Positions 49,042-63,394 of a DNA stretch of 64,000 nucleotides are shown piece by piece. The notes beneath the pieces are model-generated. The model saw nothing but the letters and a program-made list of their open reading frames with translations. It was not told the DNA's origin and searched no databases. This stretch comes from Piper betle (Eukaryota > Streptophyta > Magnoliopsida > Piperales > Piperaceae). Position 1 is the stretch's first letter. The number at the start of each line of letters is the position of its first letter. The translations under genes were made by a program, and so were the position numbers. The stretch is taken from the NCBI GenBank assembly GCA_033002965.1, contig JAURVB010002651.1:1-64000 (forward strand). The letters are read 5' to 3'.

Positions 49042-52000
49042 TTACCAACCTTCTCCTTTCTCTGTCCCCCAATTTGGGGGGCTTCTTTGACAAATGCACC
49101 CAGGAAGGGGGTTGGCATAGAAGCTCTCCTCAACCCTGGGTGTCTTCCCTGCCATTCTCAAGTGTGGAGCTCCAAGCCTCTCGGCATGGGAGCTCTGCAC
49201 CTTGGACGAGAAGTTCTCCCATGTCATCTTACCATTGTCCCATTTGTCCACCAGTTTCACTAATAGTTTCCTGCAAGAACAGACAATATGTTATTGCCCA
49301 ATTCGTCACACCAACAATAAGTAGTTTTTGCATTTGCCATTTTTATAGTACGGACGTCTATATACAAACACCAACAAGGCAATCGCATTTATATAAAATT
49401 TGAACCAGATCAATCTCAAACCAATTCATTCCAAAAAGGAACTGATCAATTTCATTTCTTACACATCAATCCAAATTAATACGATGTTAAAGCCTAGTAA
49501 AAATCTGATCAAGTGGCATCCTATATTTCATAATCATTTGCAAGAACGCATACCTGTTAGGACTTATAGTCTTTCTGAAACCTTTGAACTGCCTATGCCC
49601 CTGGACAGCCTTGGCCATGTTTCCATCATACGTATACACAAAAACATCACTCTCCAGAGCAACTATGTAGTCCAATGCAGCAAGCCTGTTCTGGTAGGAT
49701 TTGAATGGTGCAAGCTCTTCCTTTGTAGCTAGAGTGGAGTGCGAGTATACATTTGGGTACTCCTCCTTAAGAGCCTCCAAGCTGCCGTTGCCGAAGGTCT
49801 TGCCGGCAACAATATAGATGTTGGTACAAGGGGGATACCCCATGGCCTTGAGGAAGAGAGCAGCTTCTCTAGGGGTCATTGGGCAGCCACCATGGGCTCT
49901 TCTCCGCTTACTTTCAATCTCCTTTTCCCTCCAATGCTTCACATTGTATCTCATTCTCCCAAGCTCCTCTGCTTCCTCTGCTGTTAGGTTGTGGCTGCAG
50001 CCAGTGAAGGCCAGCATGTCCTTCTCGTACCTACAACCATCTTTCATGCTTACTTCGGAAGAGCAAGAAAATAGGATTCATGGCAAAATATTAATGGCCA
50101 GGAACTTACAGTGCACGAGCATTAGCGAAAGTCTACATCTTTCAGGCTTACCGTAACAAAAAGTATGTAGGGGTTCCTGACTAGGCATATAAGATATTCG
50201 TCTCTGTTGATTACCTCAAGTGGAGAGCAATGTAGCGTTTGTTGCCGTGCTTGAGTCTATCAACAAGAGCTTCACCCAGAGCTTGGATCTTTTCCATGTA
50301 GCGCAATGCTACATAATTGGCGCGGCAACGAAGGCGTTGGATGTGGCTAGCGAGCCCATTGTTGGCAAGTCTGGAATTGGTATGGTTGAATTGTATCACC
50401 TTGTGCTTCTTCAACTTTGTAGCCAACTCTTTTCTGTAGTATCCTGCCTGCAAATTTTAGTATGGGAAGTTTGTTATACAAGCTTCTAACATGCAAGGTT
50501 GGAGAGGCTCATTCAATGTGGGAGTTAATATGGGAGCTGGGAAGTGAAGAGACCTTGGACCAAGAAATGGGTTCCTTGTTCAGAGGTTTGATGCTAGCGT
50601 GCTCTGGTGGGAGGGACTCCACAATATCAACGTCGTCTTTCAGAATATTGATGAAATGTTTCCAGTCGAATATGTCTTTAAATTCGCTGGAGTCAATCCC
50701 AACTCTAAATTAGCTCAAACAAAAGCAGGGGAGAAGGGTGCATTGGATTGTTGATTACCTTGGGTCAGTCCAGAAGGAGCTGTGATCAAGAGTAGGAAGA
50801 ACCAAAGTAGCGTTCATGATCTTGGCAATGGCAACCATGTCCGAAATCTGTAATTTGTAGATAATACGGTCAGAATTTCGTTTCTTTTGTAAGGAAATGA
50901 GCACATTCAAATGCTGAACAACGCACTCCTATTCTCATCTGATTTAGTCCGCCATTGGCATGGACGAGCAGATAACCATCTGTTCTACTGCCTTCCTTCC
51001 CTGATCAGACAGACAAAACTTCTCATCAATACGCCTATAGTAAATCTAAACAGCAGAATCAGAGTCCTGGGTGATATTAGTATTCCATACTTGTATGATT
51101 ACTAGGCCTGTTGATGCACTCAAAGTAGTTGTCGCTGTTGGGTTGCATCCATATCTCTGGAACCTAAAAACCCATAAAAAAGGGAACATAGTTAGCAGTT
51201 TCATCAACTTCTTGCTTTCATGCCAATTGATCTTAACTTGGGAAACGACCCAGAAAAACTCCTGCTTATAATCCACTCTTAGAAAAAAAAAGAGTAGGTT
51301 AGTAACAAATTCCACATTTGCAAAATAAAGAAAGTAATCCACGCTGATTGTAAGGCAAAGCAGAGGAGAGGGGATAAAAGTGGTACTTGCCAAGCAGGGT
51401 AAATATTGTTGCTTACAAGATAACTATGAGAAACTAGGGTTAAAAACAGGTGAAGCAGAACCAACTCTGGACAAGGAGAAATACAACCAAAAAATCATCA
51501 AATTTCTACGTCCAAACAGCTAATATTATTAAAAAAAACTTTAAATTAAAAAACATTATGACATTGCAGATTAATGCAGGAAGTAGAGAAGCGATTAAAA
51601 TAACCCAGAAGAGATCAGAAACTGCTAACGAAACCAGATTTATTGAAGTATTCAATATAAATTGGATTAAAACTATTAAATAGTGGTAAATGAAAAATAT
51701 CATATATATATATATATATATATATATAGAAAGATCTTTTTTCTCACCGGCGAACTGATTTTGCTTCTGGACACCATGTCAACCTTCTCTTCCACCATCT
51801 TCTGAACCATTGCGGGCTCCTCCACCTGCTGCATGATAAGCACACTCCTCTCCACCGTCACCAGCCCACCACCGCCGGCGTTCAAATTGTTGATCGCCAT
51901 CGACAGCCACACCAACGTCAGAAACCCGGCGACGAAGGACGCCGAGAAGCAGAGCCGCATGAACAGAAGCTTCCTGTGCTGCACCACCTTCATGGAGAAG

Positions 52001-52227
52001 TCGAGCCGCCGGCGGTTTCCGGACTCCCCGTCGTCGGTGACGTCCTCGGATGGCGACTTTTCAACGTTGCGCAAACGGCCGCGGGTGGCGACGGTAGAGA
52101 AGCTCCGGCTGGGGCTGCCGGAGCTAGTGACGCCGGTCATCATCTCGCCGGAGAATCTGTACGAGGATGGTGAGGGAGAAGATGGTGCATGTACGTATAA
52201 TCTTCTCTTATAATTTGATCTAATCAC
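49042..52227 (-). CDS. O-fucosyltransferase family protein (plant GT106/PF10250 type), 8 exons
   Basis: Minus-strand exons 52227-51748, 51163-51103, 50991-50927, 50847-50759, 50704-50554, 50447-50215, 50030-49554 and 49270-49042 join in frame to 594 aa. It is a type II Golgi protein: a cytosolic Ser/Arg-rich tail, one membrane segment ([20 protein letters not shown]), then the luminal domain. Hallmarks are [55 protein letters not shown], the [15 protein letters not shown] motif, [51 protein letters not shown] and [11 protein letters not shown]. The family includes glycosyltransferases for cell-wall polymers and proteins, and the substrate here is unknown. A second ATG lies at codon 29. The splice site chosen for exon 3 (51001-50991 area) is the least certain. 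Confidence 0.9.
51702..51729. repeat. (AT)n microsatellite in O-fucosyltransferase intron 1
   Basis: About 28 bp of AT repeat, about 20 bp past the exon 1 donor. Confidence 0.9.
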
Positions 52228-55200
52228 TTTGGTATAAATGGTAATGATTATCTGTCGATCACATATTATTTCATTTTATTTGGATATTTAAATGTACATC
52301 ATAGATATTTAGGTATAGTTATAAATATTAAATGAGGGAGATTTAATTAGTTTGATTAATTGGCTTTTTAATGAAGAGCGATTTAGGTAAGATTTTAGTC
52401 GTTCTAATACTTTTTAATAAGCTCTAACACCAAGAATAATTTAATTAAGCTCCAAGGAATTGCATTTTTGGGACCAATAAGTTTTTTATTGCGGAGCCAA
52501 TTTTATGCACACCATCGCCTAAACACACCTAGCCATGCCTACCCATATTAAATTGAATCTTATTTCACAGATTAGAGTTGTTTATCCTCAAATTTGAGTC
52601 AAACTCATCGATGCACAAATCTTTTTTATACTAATTCTCGAGTTAATTAAACTTCAAACATATGTCATTGGGATACAAATTATTTTTAAAATTAGGACGT
52701 CTTTATCTATAAAAAGATTACATGACATATAACACTGCTAGAATTTCATCATTAATTAGGAGTCCCCTAATGACGCGTGTTCGGTGGGGCGTGCGGAGTT
52801 GGGGAGTTTTGACCCAAGATCGGGCAGTGGGAGGGGAGGCCGTCGTGGCCCGGCACCTATTGTGCTGCTTTCAACCCATCTTCGGCTGTGACCCGTGTAA
52901 GTAACAAGAGCTTCAGCCCGTGATGAACGAGTTGGTACCTGCCTCCACAATTCACCATTCATCCTCCCTCCCTCCCTCCCCCATTTGTTTTTTTGGAAGC
53001 TAATCGATGCCGACGTGATCGCCGTGTGCAAACTGCCCCATCAAATGTGGTGGGGGTGCCCTTCCACTTTGTTTTCCGAGTTTTTGTTCCCCTACATACG
53101 TGCTCTCTACTCCCCCATCCAATGGTTCTAATTAGTTAAATCTTCTTAATTTGTGCATTGTGTTACTCTAATAACAGGTTGGTTTATTCTAGGAGCCTTG
53201 ATCTTATAAGTTATAAATATATGAGGATCCGTGAGCGGCGTGTTATACATTTAACCTCACCTAACATGCCCACTTTGCAGTTTGGATTTGCAGATCACAA
53301 GTGCTCGTTTTGATGCATGATGTTTGGTGGATTTGTATGGAATTTTCGTGATAAATGACGTAAACCAAACTGCCGCTTTGTGTCGAGTCATGGAGAAAAA
53401 TACTAATGAATGTACGCTTCGCTATCCAATCTATAGTCGCCACTTTCTTAGTGGAATAATGACTATACCTAAAATGAAAGCAACATTTCTGTGTGGTGTT
53501 CTTTAATTTGTTGTTGTACCTCTGCTTTTGGTTGAGATCTCTATTTATAAAATATTAAATAGTTTATTATTTCATAATTTTTTTCATTATATAAACAAAA
53601 AAGAACAACTATTTTATTATTATGTAACATTATCAAAAAGTTTTCTGCCAATTATGTTTCTACATATATTTAGATAACAACCAACTATACATGAGCTATA
53701 GTACACCAAATCCGGTTCAGTCTCGAACCGAACCAGAATATTACGGGTCACCCGAATAAATTGATTAACCCGAGCCTAACATGAAAAGATTAATTCTTGG
53801 CATCTTAAGATAGAATATAATCATCATAATACATGAATGAAATGCTCGGAATTTAACAAGATACCGTATAAATTTCATGTCAACGAAGTTACATTAAAAA
53901 ATAATCACGATAAAATTAATAAATTTTTTAAAATAAAATAAATAGAATGTCCTCTAAAAGTGCAATAAGGAGGCATATTGTCAAACAATATATATATAAC
54001 ATAACATTAAAATTATTCTGTACACATGACCATTTCTTGTATGCATGACTAGCATTCTGGAATTTGGTCTTAAACTATCTATTCATTCTTATTTACATTT
54101 AAATTCTTAGGCTAGGTCTTAACCCACCTGCTAAACATATTTAATATTTAAATATATTTACTAAAAAAATGTCACATCACATTATCATGATTTGTATTTC
54201 ACTACCAAAATCTTACTATCACCACATTTTTATAATAATATTATATCATTAGTAAAAACAAAAAGCTTTTAATATTAATGCGTGTGTGTTTAAGAGATGT
54301 AATTGTTCATCTGTTTAGGCTAACATATTATCTTCTGATCATCACCTATATATATAATAAAAAAATCATTAATAAATGTTATTGGTCCAAAAATAATTAT
54401 ACAAAGTTGACGAATGACTAATAATTCTCATTTTGAAGAAACAAATTTTTTTATCTTTTGTTGAACTCTCTAAAGGACATCTATTGGGGAACCACAGGGT
54501 TACATATTCGATAATATCCTGAGCTGATTGGTCTACTGATGTCTCTCTCAGCATGTTCTCATTTTTTTCTAATCCCTTGAGACTTTAGTATATCCAAAGC
54601 TCTCTTCTTTCCTCCATATATCTTCTGCCCTGCGCACAAAGGCCAAGTACTCTCAAACATTCACCTTTAGTACCTTTTAAACCATATATCCACGCATAAT
54701 AAAATAAAATAATAATGTCTTTTTAATTCGAATGACATGTTCTAAGCCTCCTAACCCACCCGTACATAATAAATAAAATATTTTAATGTGATAAACGACC
54801 TAAATCTAATTATACAATTTAATATAAATAAATACAAAAAATTAGACATACTCTTATATAATTTGATAACTAAATATATCGCTGCCTTATTAACGTTATC
54901 ATTATATGTTTTAATACACATAATCGCATGGCTCATAAGATACGGCCGGCCTCGGCTCAACACGTGCGTTCTAAAACTAATTCGACTCAAATCAACGATT
55001 GAACCGACTAGTTTACGAGTATTAACCTCGACTCTGATCATAGGTTTTACATGAGCATTTCAAATATTAGGTAAAACATCCGGCTTCTGTCTAGTTGAAC
55101 CAAGGTCGACTCTTATTTGTTTGATTCAAAAGTAAACGAAAAAGTTGGCTCGAGTAATAACTAAAAAATGGAGTGAAATCCAACTTAGTCGCCCCCACCA
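52228..55200. other. Intergenic region upstream of the O-fucosyltransferase gene
   Basis: AT-rich DNA with no recognised gene. A GC-richer patch at about 52770-52900 gives spurious frames. The part at 54940-55150 has GGCTC and TTCGACTC words like the dispersed repeats at 29 and 36 kb. Confidence 0.4.
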
Positions 55201-55210
55201 ATGCGCCGCC

Positions 55211-55345
55211 TTCTGGTTGGGCCTTTAATGTTTCAATTAACTGGCACCAAATCTAATACAAATCCAAATCCTCAAAACAAGGCCCAGAAATCCTAGCCTT
55301 CCTTCCCCAAAGCTACCGTGAAGACCAGCGCGGTGAGCACGACCC
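55211..55345 (+). pseudogene. Decayed duplicate of the RPL35A promoter and first exon
   Basis: TTGGGCCT and AAGGCCCA elements, a degenerate CTAGCC, then CTTCCTTCCCC and a GTGAAGACCAGCGCGGTGAGCACG-like stretch line up with 55917-56042, the promoter and first codons of RPL35A. The start codon is GTG and the frame is lost. It sits about 700 bp upstream of the intact gene. Confidence 0.55.
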
Positions 55346-55362
55346 TTGTCAATGACAAATGG

Positions 55363-55476
55363 GAACTCTTAGCTTAAAACTATTTATCTTCCAGTTTTTC
55401 GTGTCTACAAAAATTGTCTGAACTCTTAGCTTAGAACTATTTATCTTCCAGTTTTTCGTGTCTACAAAAATTGTCT
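55363..55476. repeat. 57-bp direct tandem repeat, two copies
   Basis: The unit starting GAACTCTTAGCTTA occurs at 55363-55419 and 55420-55476 with one mismatch, so it is recent. Confidence 0.9.
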
Positions 55477-55917
55477 GCTGGTCACTTGTGATATGTAAAT
55501 TTATCATCCCGACCATCTATTTGAAAAATTCGATGATTTAATAACTCTTTCAATATGCTCCTGTGTATTGGGTACATTAATAAGAAAGATTGGCATTTGA
55601 CCATTAAAATTTTATCATTGATAATTACATAGATCTTACTTTAATATTCATTAATCACGAGTAAAAGAAGAAGAAGAAGAAGACTTAGTCATTATTAATG
55701 TTTGGAAAAAAACTCCCTAAATTAAGGTAATGATGTTTTTTAGGGAAATACATTGATAATCATAATTATTTTAGGCAGTTATTTTCTATTACATATAATA
55801 TAAATCTAACTCGAAAATTACTAAAATTATCAATTTAGCATTGTAATTTATCATTAGCCCTAACTTAAATAAATAATTAAATAAATTAAATTAAATTAAT
55901 TGTATGCTACTTTTAGT

Positions 55918-55975
55918 TGGGCCTCTAACAAGGCCCAAATACATCACACAATTTTAGGGTTCCTTCAAACCCTAG
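55918..55975 (+). promoter_or_regulatory. Site II and telo-box elements of the RPL35A promoter
   Basis: TGGGCC (55918-55923) and AGGCCCA (55931-55937) are site II elements bound by TCP factors. TTAGGGTT (55954-55961) and AAACCCTAG (55967-55975) are telo-boxes. This pairing is typical of plant ribosomal protein genes and fits the gene beginning at 56018. Confidence 0.8.
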
Positions 55976-56558
<583 letters not shown>

Positions 56559-59201
56559 GTGCGATTTTTGCAGGTTTTCCTAATGCTGTTTTTTTGTTGT
56601 TGGAATCTTAGATTAATAGTTGAACTAGGTTTGTACTGCGATTAAATGTTCTGTTTGTTAGTTTTTTATGTAGAACTTCGTTTCGTTTGAGAAATTGGTG
56701 ATGGTTAATGCAATGAATGATGTTTATGTTAGTCTAAGAGTTTGCTATTTGTGTATGCGTGCTTTGTGGTTATTGGAATGATTGGTTGCTGTTTCGAGCG
56801 AAATTGATAACAGTGACCGATATATGGTTATTCAGATTGAGAGGCTTGCAAGTGGCCAGCCTTATCTGTGGTGGCTGAATCGAATTCTTTCTCTCGTAAA
56901 ACAGCTGACTTGGTGAACTCATTCTATTAAGGACTGGTTCTCCTGAATTTGCAGGAGTTACAAAGAATCGCTCATGTATCCATATTGAAATTGATTTTAC
57001 TTTGTTAATGTTGTACCTGTTTAGCTTTCTTAGGGCTTTTTGGTATCATGGTGTACAAATAATTATCAGATGCGAAGAAAAATGTGGTTTATGTGCAGTT
57101 GTCGGCCTGATCCTTAGAAATGCATGTGTTGGTGTACTAATGACCCTACTAGTGATGGATGCCTTGGTTTTTCTTTCCCAACTAGATCCTCTGTTTAGTG
57201 TGTGCGTGAGGGTTTAATTATACTTTCTTTTGTTTGCAGTTGAACAGGCTAGCGGGTGGACCCTCGAGACAGGATATTTTTGTTAGGAGTATTTGTCGTA
57301 GGCTTCTGAGGAAATTGGATTCAACTTGTAATGGACTTTGTTACGGATTACTCTTATACATTTCTCGGACTACTGTTTGAATTTTTCACCAAAATTGCCA
57401 CCTTTCTCTTTTTTTTTTATTCTCGTCTATATGGATATGTCAAGCATCGTGAGGGTTTCTTGGTCATGGACAGTTTTTCTCTTTATCTTATCAGTAAGGT
57501 TTTGGCGTACTTAGTGTCACCGAATTTTAGAGAGAGCCATACATCAGTGAATTACTTGGATTTTTGTTTGTTTGTATTTTTGCATGATAGAAACGTTAGC
57601 TCTTTCTTTTCCGAAAAGACTGTTTCAAGTGTGGCTAAGCTCTGACACTTCTTTGCTCACTAATACAATGAATAGGCGATAGCTCTTGTGATGAATAGTG
57701 ATGACCTTCTGCATTTGCATTAGCTCGTGGCGAATCTCAATGTGCTAAAAGATAATCATTTTACAACATTTAGAATTCCTTGTGAGCTGAGCCTTTTTTA
57801 TTTTTGGGTGAGCTTGGTCTTTGGTTGTGCGAAGAATTATTTCCTGTGAGATATTGGAACTCTATGTTGATAGGAAAAGTTAGATATACGATGATTCTGC
57901 CTGGAAATGACTTTTTTAGACTGGTCATGAAAATACATTGGAACTTCCAACCAACATCGACCATCCTTGAAATGTGATTCTCCAATTTGGATTGAAAAAT
58001 GTTGTACAACGTTCACAACCGTTCCTCACCCATGTTCTTTTATAATTACCTAAATCACATTTTTTGAATAATAACAAATACTTATCGTTATTTCGTAGAG
58101 TGGGCGGAGAAAGTGAGTGAAGAATGTATGTAGCATGATTCATCTTGAATTGGATTTTTCGTCTCCCAGTAAGAGTAGATGAAAGTTGAATGAGTGCGTG
58201 TATGTATTTTTCACCAAAGCTGTTCAAATTTCTCAAGAAACAAGCCCATTAAATTTGTTCCCAGGTACGATTTTTGGCTATTCTAAGGTGCCCGAAGTAA
58301 TGAGATCATCCCAAATATTTGTCTTTGTCCGGCATCGGTTCAACACCCATTTGTGGACGAGGTGTCACGAGCCAATTAATTCAGGACAATAAACAGAACT
58401 AGACTCGATCACAAATCACACATGTTGAGGATCACGAATACTTGTAATTAAGTTTTTCATTATCCACCCCTTAAATCAATTCTTTTATTTTAGGGAGATC
58501 ACCTATTATCTTTGTTTGTAATTTGATGGTAGATGAGCGTGTCATTAGGTTCTCAAGCATGTTCTACATGTAAGGAAGTATTTGTCACAAACACGTCAAC
58601 ATTTGTATTCGATTATTCCATCGTTTGAACATCCGTGCCCCGTTTTGTAATAGGAGGTTCATATTTTACATTTTTAACTCTCCCTACCAAGTGTACTTAC
58701 GTTCTCCCTCAAACGGAAATTTTTTGCCTATACCATATTTTTAACGACTGGCCTTACTTCTTCCGGTCTTTCTAAGTTTATACTCTTACCGATACGCTAC
58801 ATTCTCCACCAGTTAAATTTCTCTCGAACTACCTGCTAACTGTTCTTGATTATTTTGCTCTTGCATGCTGGGACGTGCCATTCTTTTGAGTTTGATTATT
58901 AGTCCAAATGGTGGTTGGACCGTGACCTGTTTGAGTTCCACTGCATGTTGGTTGTCGTGTTATTGAGTTAGGAAGATGATACTGAATGGTGGTAGCTCTT
59001 ACCGAGCCATTTGGGTTTTGCTTATAAATGTTTGTGTGTCACGTTAGAGAGTTAGGAGGTCTGATTGATGGTGGTCGAGCTGTTACTCATTTCAGATTTC
59101 GTGGGTTGTTTGTGTATATCATCTTACTGTTGTGTTGTTTGATAATAGCTGGTTCTGGATAATGTGTTTATTCTGAAGCTTGTTGGATCTTAATTTAGGA
59201 A
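56559..59201. other. Intergenic region after RPL35A
   Basis: RPL35A 3' region followed by AT-rich spacer. No gene recognised, and I found no enolase 5' exons here. Confidence 0.4.
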
Positions 59202-62200
59202 GTGTCAATGGGGTCTGTTGTGTGGCCGGGCCTGCGTGGTGTGCATAGAAGATGTTCGAGTGGCGGGAGTTTCGTTCTGCTTCTGCTTGTTTTGCAGCAT
59301 AGAATGGGGGCTGTCTCAGTTTCGCCTTACTTGATTGGTGTGGGGAGCTACGACATGACAGGGCCTGCGGCGGATGTCAATTTGATGGGTTATGCGAATT
59401 CGGAGCGGACTGCGGCCGGGATTCATTTCAGAAAGTTTATTGTGGCGCAACCAGAGGGTAAAAGGCTTGTGTTTGTTAATCTTGATGCTTGCATGGGTTC
59501 GCAGTTGGTCACTCTCAAGGTTCTCGAGAGGCCCAAAACAAGGTTTATTTCTCCCCCATGTTAGAACATATTTCTGCGTTAAGTATTGAAAAGTTAATGC
59601 GGTTATTGGATCAGTTACGTATTTAAACTTAATTTGCTCAGCTAGCAGGAACTACCCTGTCTGATTGATCTACATTGTCGTTTTTCCATTTTTTCAGGTA
59701 TGGAAACTTGTACACAGAGCAGAACGTTGCTATTAGTGCAACTCATACACACGCGGTGCCTGGAGGATACCTTCAATATGTCATATATATAAGTACTTCA
59801 CTAGGATTTGTACGCCAATCTTTTGATGCTATTGTTGATGGCACAGAGAAAAGTATTGTAATAGCTCATGAGAACCTCCAACCAGGGTCAGTGTTTGAAA
59901 ATACAGGTAACAGTTGAAAATTGGCAAATTGACATTTATTCTCTATATATAATTTCATTGGGAATTTGTGTTCTATAAGTTTTTGTTTCTTAATTGTCGT
60001 AAACTTATAACACTTTCTGCATGTGAAATCCAGGATGCTGGCGTAAATCGTAGTCCTAGTGCTTATCTCAACAATCCTCCTGAGGAACGGAGCAAATATA
60101 AGTATGATGTTGATAAGGAAATGACACTCCTGAAGTTTGTTGATAATCAATGGGGACCTGTAGGATGTTTCAACTGGTTTGCAACTCATGGAACTTCCAT
60201 GAGTCGAACAAATTCTTTGATAAGTGGTGACAATTAAGGAGCTGCTGCACGCTTTATGGAAGATTGGGCTAATCAAAATAGTTCTGCTAAAAATTCTCGA
60301 AATACTTTTTTTAATTCAGGTGGCACCGGATTTAAACTGCACAGAGTTCCTCGTAGAGTTTCAAACATAATTCCTCATCTTCGTGTTAAGCGTATGTGTG
60401 TTGCAGTGGTTTTACTCCTTAAGCTATTCTTAATTGATAGTAGTTAAGAATGGTTCTTGATGCAGAGAATGAACTGATAAATCTTGCATCCTCATTCCAA
60501 ACATCTGGTGGAAAGCCAGCTTCAAGATCATTGAGTATTCAGCATAGGGTTCGGGGTATCCTCAACCAGGGCAAGAAGCCAAAGTTCATATCAGCATTTT
60601 GCCAATCTAATTGTGGAGATGTTAGCCCAAATGTTTTTGGTACATTTTGTATAGATACTGGATTACCTTGTGATTTCAATCATAGTACCTTCAATGGTAA
60701 AAACGAGTTGTGCTATGGCCGAGGCCCCGGGTAATTGGTTACTTCTGAAAGAGTTAATATTTCTATGTATTTTGTAGTTTACTTATTAGTTATTGTGTTC
60801 ATTTTTCAGGTATCCTGACGGACTTGAGAGTACGAGGATCATTGGTGATCAGCAGTTTAGGAAGGCAGTGGATTATTCGAGAAAGCCTGTGAGCAAATAA
60901 AAGGAAAAGTTGATTACCGTCATTCTTATATAGATTTTTCCAGTCTTCAGGTCATCCTTCCATCTGGGGAGGCTGTCAAAACATGTCCAGCTGCTATGGG
61001 ATTTGCTTTTGCTGCAGGAACTACAGATGGACTTGGAGCTTTTGATTTCAAGGGGATGATAATGTAGGTACTATATACATTACATACTCTTTGGCTTCAT
61101 CAATCTAACACATTCTCAAAACTTATCAATCTCAAGAGGTCCATGTTTGCAAGATCTTTCTATCCTTGATGTTTATGGGCTTTGAGTCAATGTTGAGTAT
61201 CATATAGTGTTATTCATTAATGAACATGGCTGCTTGTCCTTCATTAAAGACGTCTTTTCTACAAATTCAGGGTAATCCATTCTGGAAGATGGTGGGGGGT
61301 ATATTGAAAACTCCGGGTAAAGAGCAAATTGAGTGCCAGCGTCCAAAGCCAATTTTACTTGATACGGGGGAGGCAAGGCAACTGTATGATTGGGCAGTAA
61401 GTTTGCATTACATTCTTCATCCTTGATCTTTTAGATTTAGCTGCCATGACATTGTTCACTTCTCATGTGGAAAATGTTCAGAGTCCATTGTTATTCCTTT
61501 ACATTTAGTTTGTAATATGCTTTCAAGTCACTCTGCAGCCAACTATACTTCCTATCCAGCTTCTTCGAATCGGACATATGATTATCTTGTGTGTTCCTGG
61601 AGGTGATCCCTGTACTAATAATTATCTGCAGTTATGATGTCATTTTCTCATATGAACTGTAACAGACAACTTAAAAATCATAATTCCCTAGAAATTTTCA
61701 TCCAAGATTTTGTTATGGATTTCAACTTATCTGTGTGATGAACAGAATTTAGTACAATGGCCGGAAGACGTCTGCGCGATGCTGTCAGGAGACTGCTGGT
61801 TGAAAGGGGTGAGGGACAATTTGACAGCAATCTTCATGTGATCATTGATGGTCTAACCAATGCGTACTCCCAGTATGTGACCACTTTTGAGGAGTATCAA
61901 ATTCAAAGATATGAGGTCTGTGAAACAGTTGCATCATAATTTCTTACTCACTTAGATAGGAATATTGTCTCTTCTTCCTGAAGCTGTCTGAAAACATATC
62001 TGGGAGCATCCACATTGTATGGCCCTCACACACCCAGTGCTTACATTCAAGAATTTAAGAAGCTGGCTGCCACTCTCTTCACTGGTCAAGCAGTTGAACT
62101 GGGGCCTCAACCTCCAAATCTTCTCAGCAAACAGATTGCATTACTCACTCGCGTGGTTGCAGATGAAACTCCAAGTGGTGTTAAGTTAGGCGACGTGAAT

Positions 62201-62551
62201 GTCGACGTACCACAGAACTCGACATTCAAACGAGGGGACATGGTTTCGGCCACATTCTGGTCTGCCTGCCCAAGAAACGATCTCATGACCCAAGGAACTT
62301 TCTCCCTAGTAGAGCTGTATGATCGAACATCTCAGACCTGGATTCCAGCTTACGATGATGATTTTTGTCTGAGATTCAAGTGGTCTAGGCCGTGGCGGTT
62401 AAGTACACAAAGCCAGGCGAATTTGGAGTGGAGAGTGCCGGCAACTGCAGTAGCGAGTGTGTACATGTTGAGGCATTCTGGTGCATCTAAGAGTTTTACG
62501 GGCACCATTCGGCACTTCACTGGTGCAACTCGTGCCTTCGTCGTCATGTAA
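59202..62551 (+). pseudogene. Neutral ceramidase pseudogene, full length with introns
   Basis: Nine exon remnants (59202-59542, 59698-59906, about 60023-60385, 60466-60730, 60810-61063, 61271-61396, 61539-61602, 61746-61915 and about 62003-62551) cover the whole plant neutral ceramidase, which cleaves ceramide to sphingosine and fatty acid. Recognisable blocks include YLIGVGSYDMTGPAADVN, NQWGPVGCFNWFATHGTSMS, the SAFCQSNCGDVSPNV nucleophile region and SACPRNDLMTQGTFSLVE. Lesions: about five codons lost after HFR (near 59430), Gly to Val in HTHAGPGG (59756-59758), acceptor AT instead of AG (60021-60022), TAA for Lys (60235-60237), donor TT instead of GT (60386), frameshifts near 60875 and 61048, and acceptor TG (62001-62002). 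The retained introns rule out a processed copy. Confidence 0.88.
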
Positions 62552-63394
62552 ATCGTTCTATTCCAATTCACACAAGTTATAGATCATTGCCAGCTCTTAT
62601 TCATAATTAGTATTTTACTCCTCCCATTGACGTGAAGTCACTGCAGAAAAGACGACCAACTGCCCGGACAAATCTAATGCAAGAACATGTTGTCGCCCAT
62701 AGATTTTAGGAGGTCTTTAGATATAGAACCACAGAAGTTACTCCTTTTATTATTAGTGGGGAACCTCCTGAGTATATAGTTTCATCCTGCACCTCAAATT
62801 TGCATTTGTGCATAATGATCATAGCATTTTTGTTAGGCAAATTAAAACCACCCTTCATTGCAGTCCATGTCTTGTTGTGTATATAGTGTAAACATGCATT
62901 GACGATCATATTGGAAAATCAAAAGTTGTTCGGAATTACATTGAAGTGTTGACAATCTTATATATCACCTCATTTGTGTATTTAATCAATATATGATCAA
63001 CGACACAATAAAATGGAGTGTATGTAACATCGGCTTCAATAAAATCGAGGGTTAAAAAAACTACTACGTCGCAATCCAATGATACAATCTTAATTAATTA
63101 ATTAATTGGGGAGTATTAATAAAAAAACAATTGTTTATTTATTTCAACAAGCAATGTATGCCTAAACTGTAAGCTATAATAGGTTTTGAATTTAGTTTTG
63201 GTAGAAGGTGAATTAGACTGGTCATACCACATTTAGGAATGATTTTCTGAGTATCAAGCCTTGTTTTTTCATTACTGTATGCTGCTTTGTAAATGTCCTA
63301 GTTCATGGCAAGTTTTAGGGAGCTATGTGAAAGAATGCATTTTATTTTTCCTTCTACATTGTTGCCGACTAATTGTACGTCTTTGTGATAATAG
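62552..63394. other. Gap between ceramidase pseudogene and enolase exons
   Basis: AT-rich, with no sign of the enolase N-terminal exons (no RQILDSRG-like coding in any frame that I could see). Confidence 0.5.
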
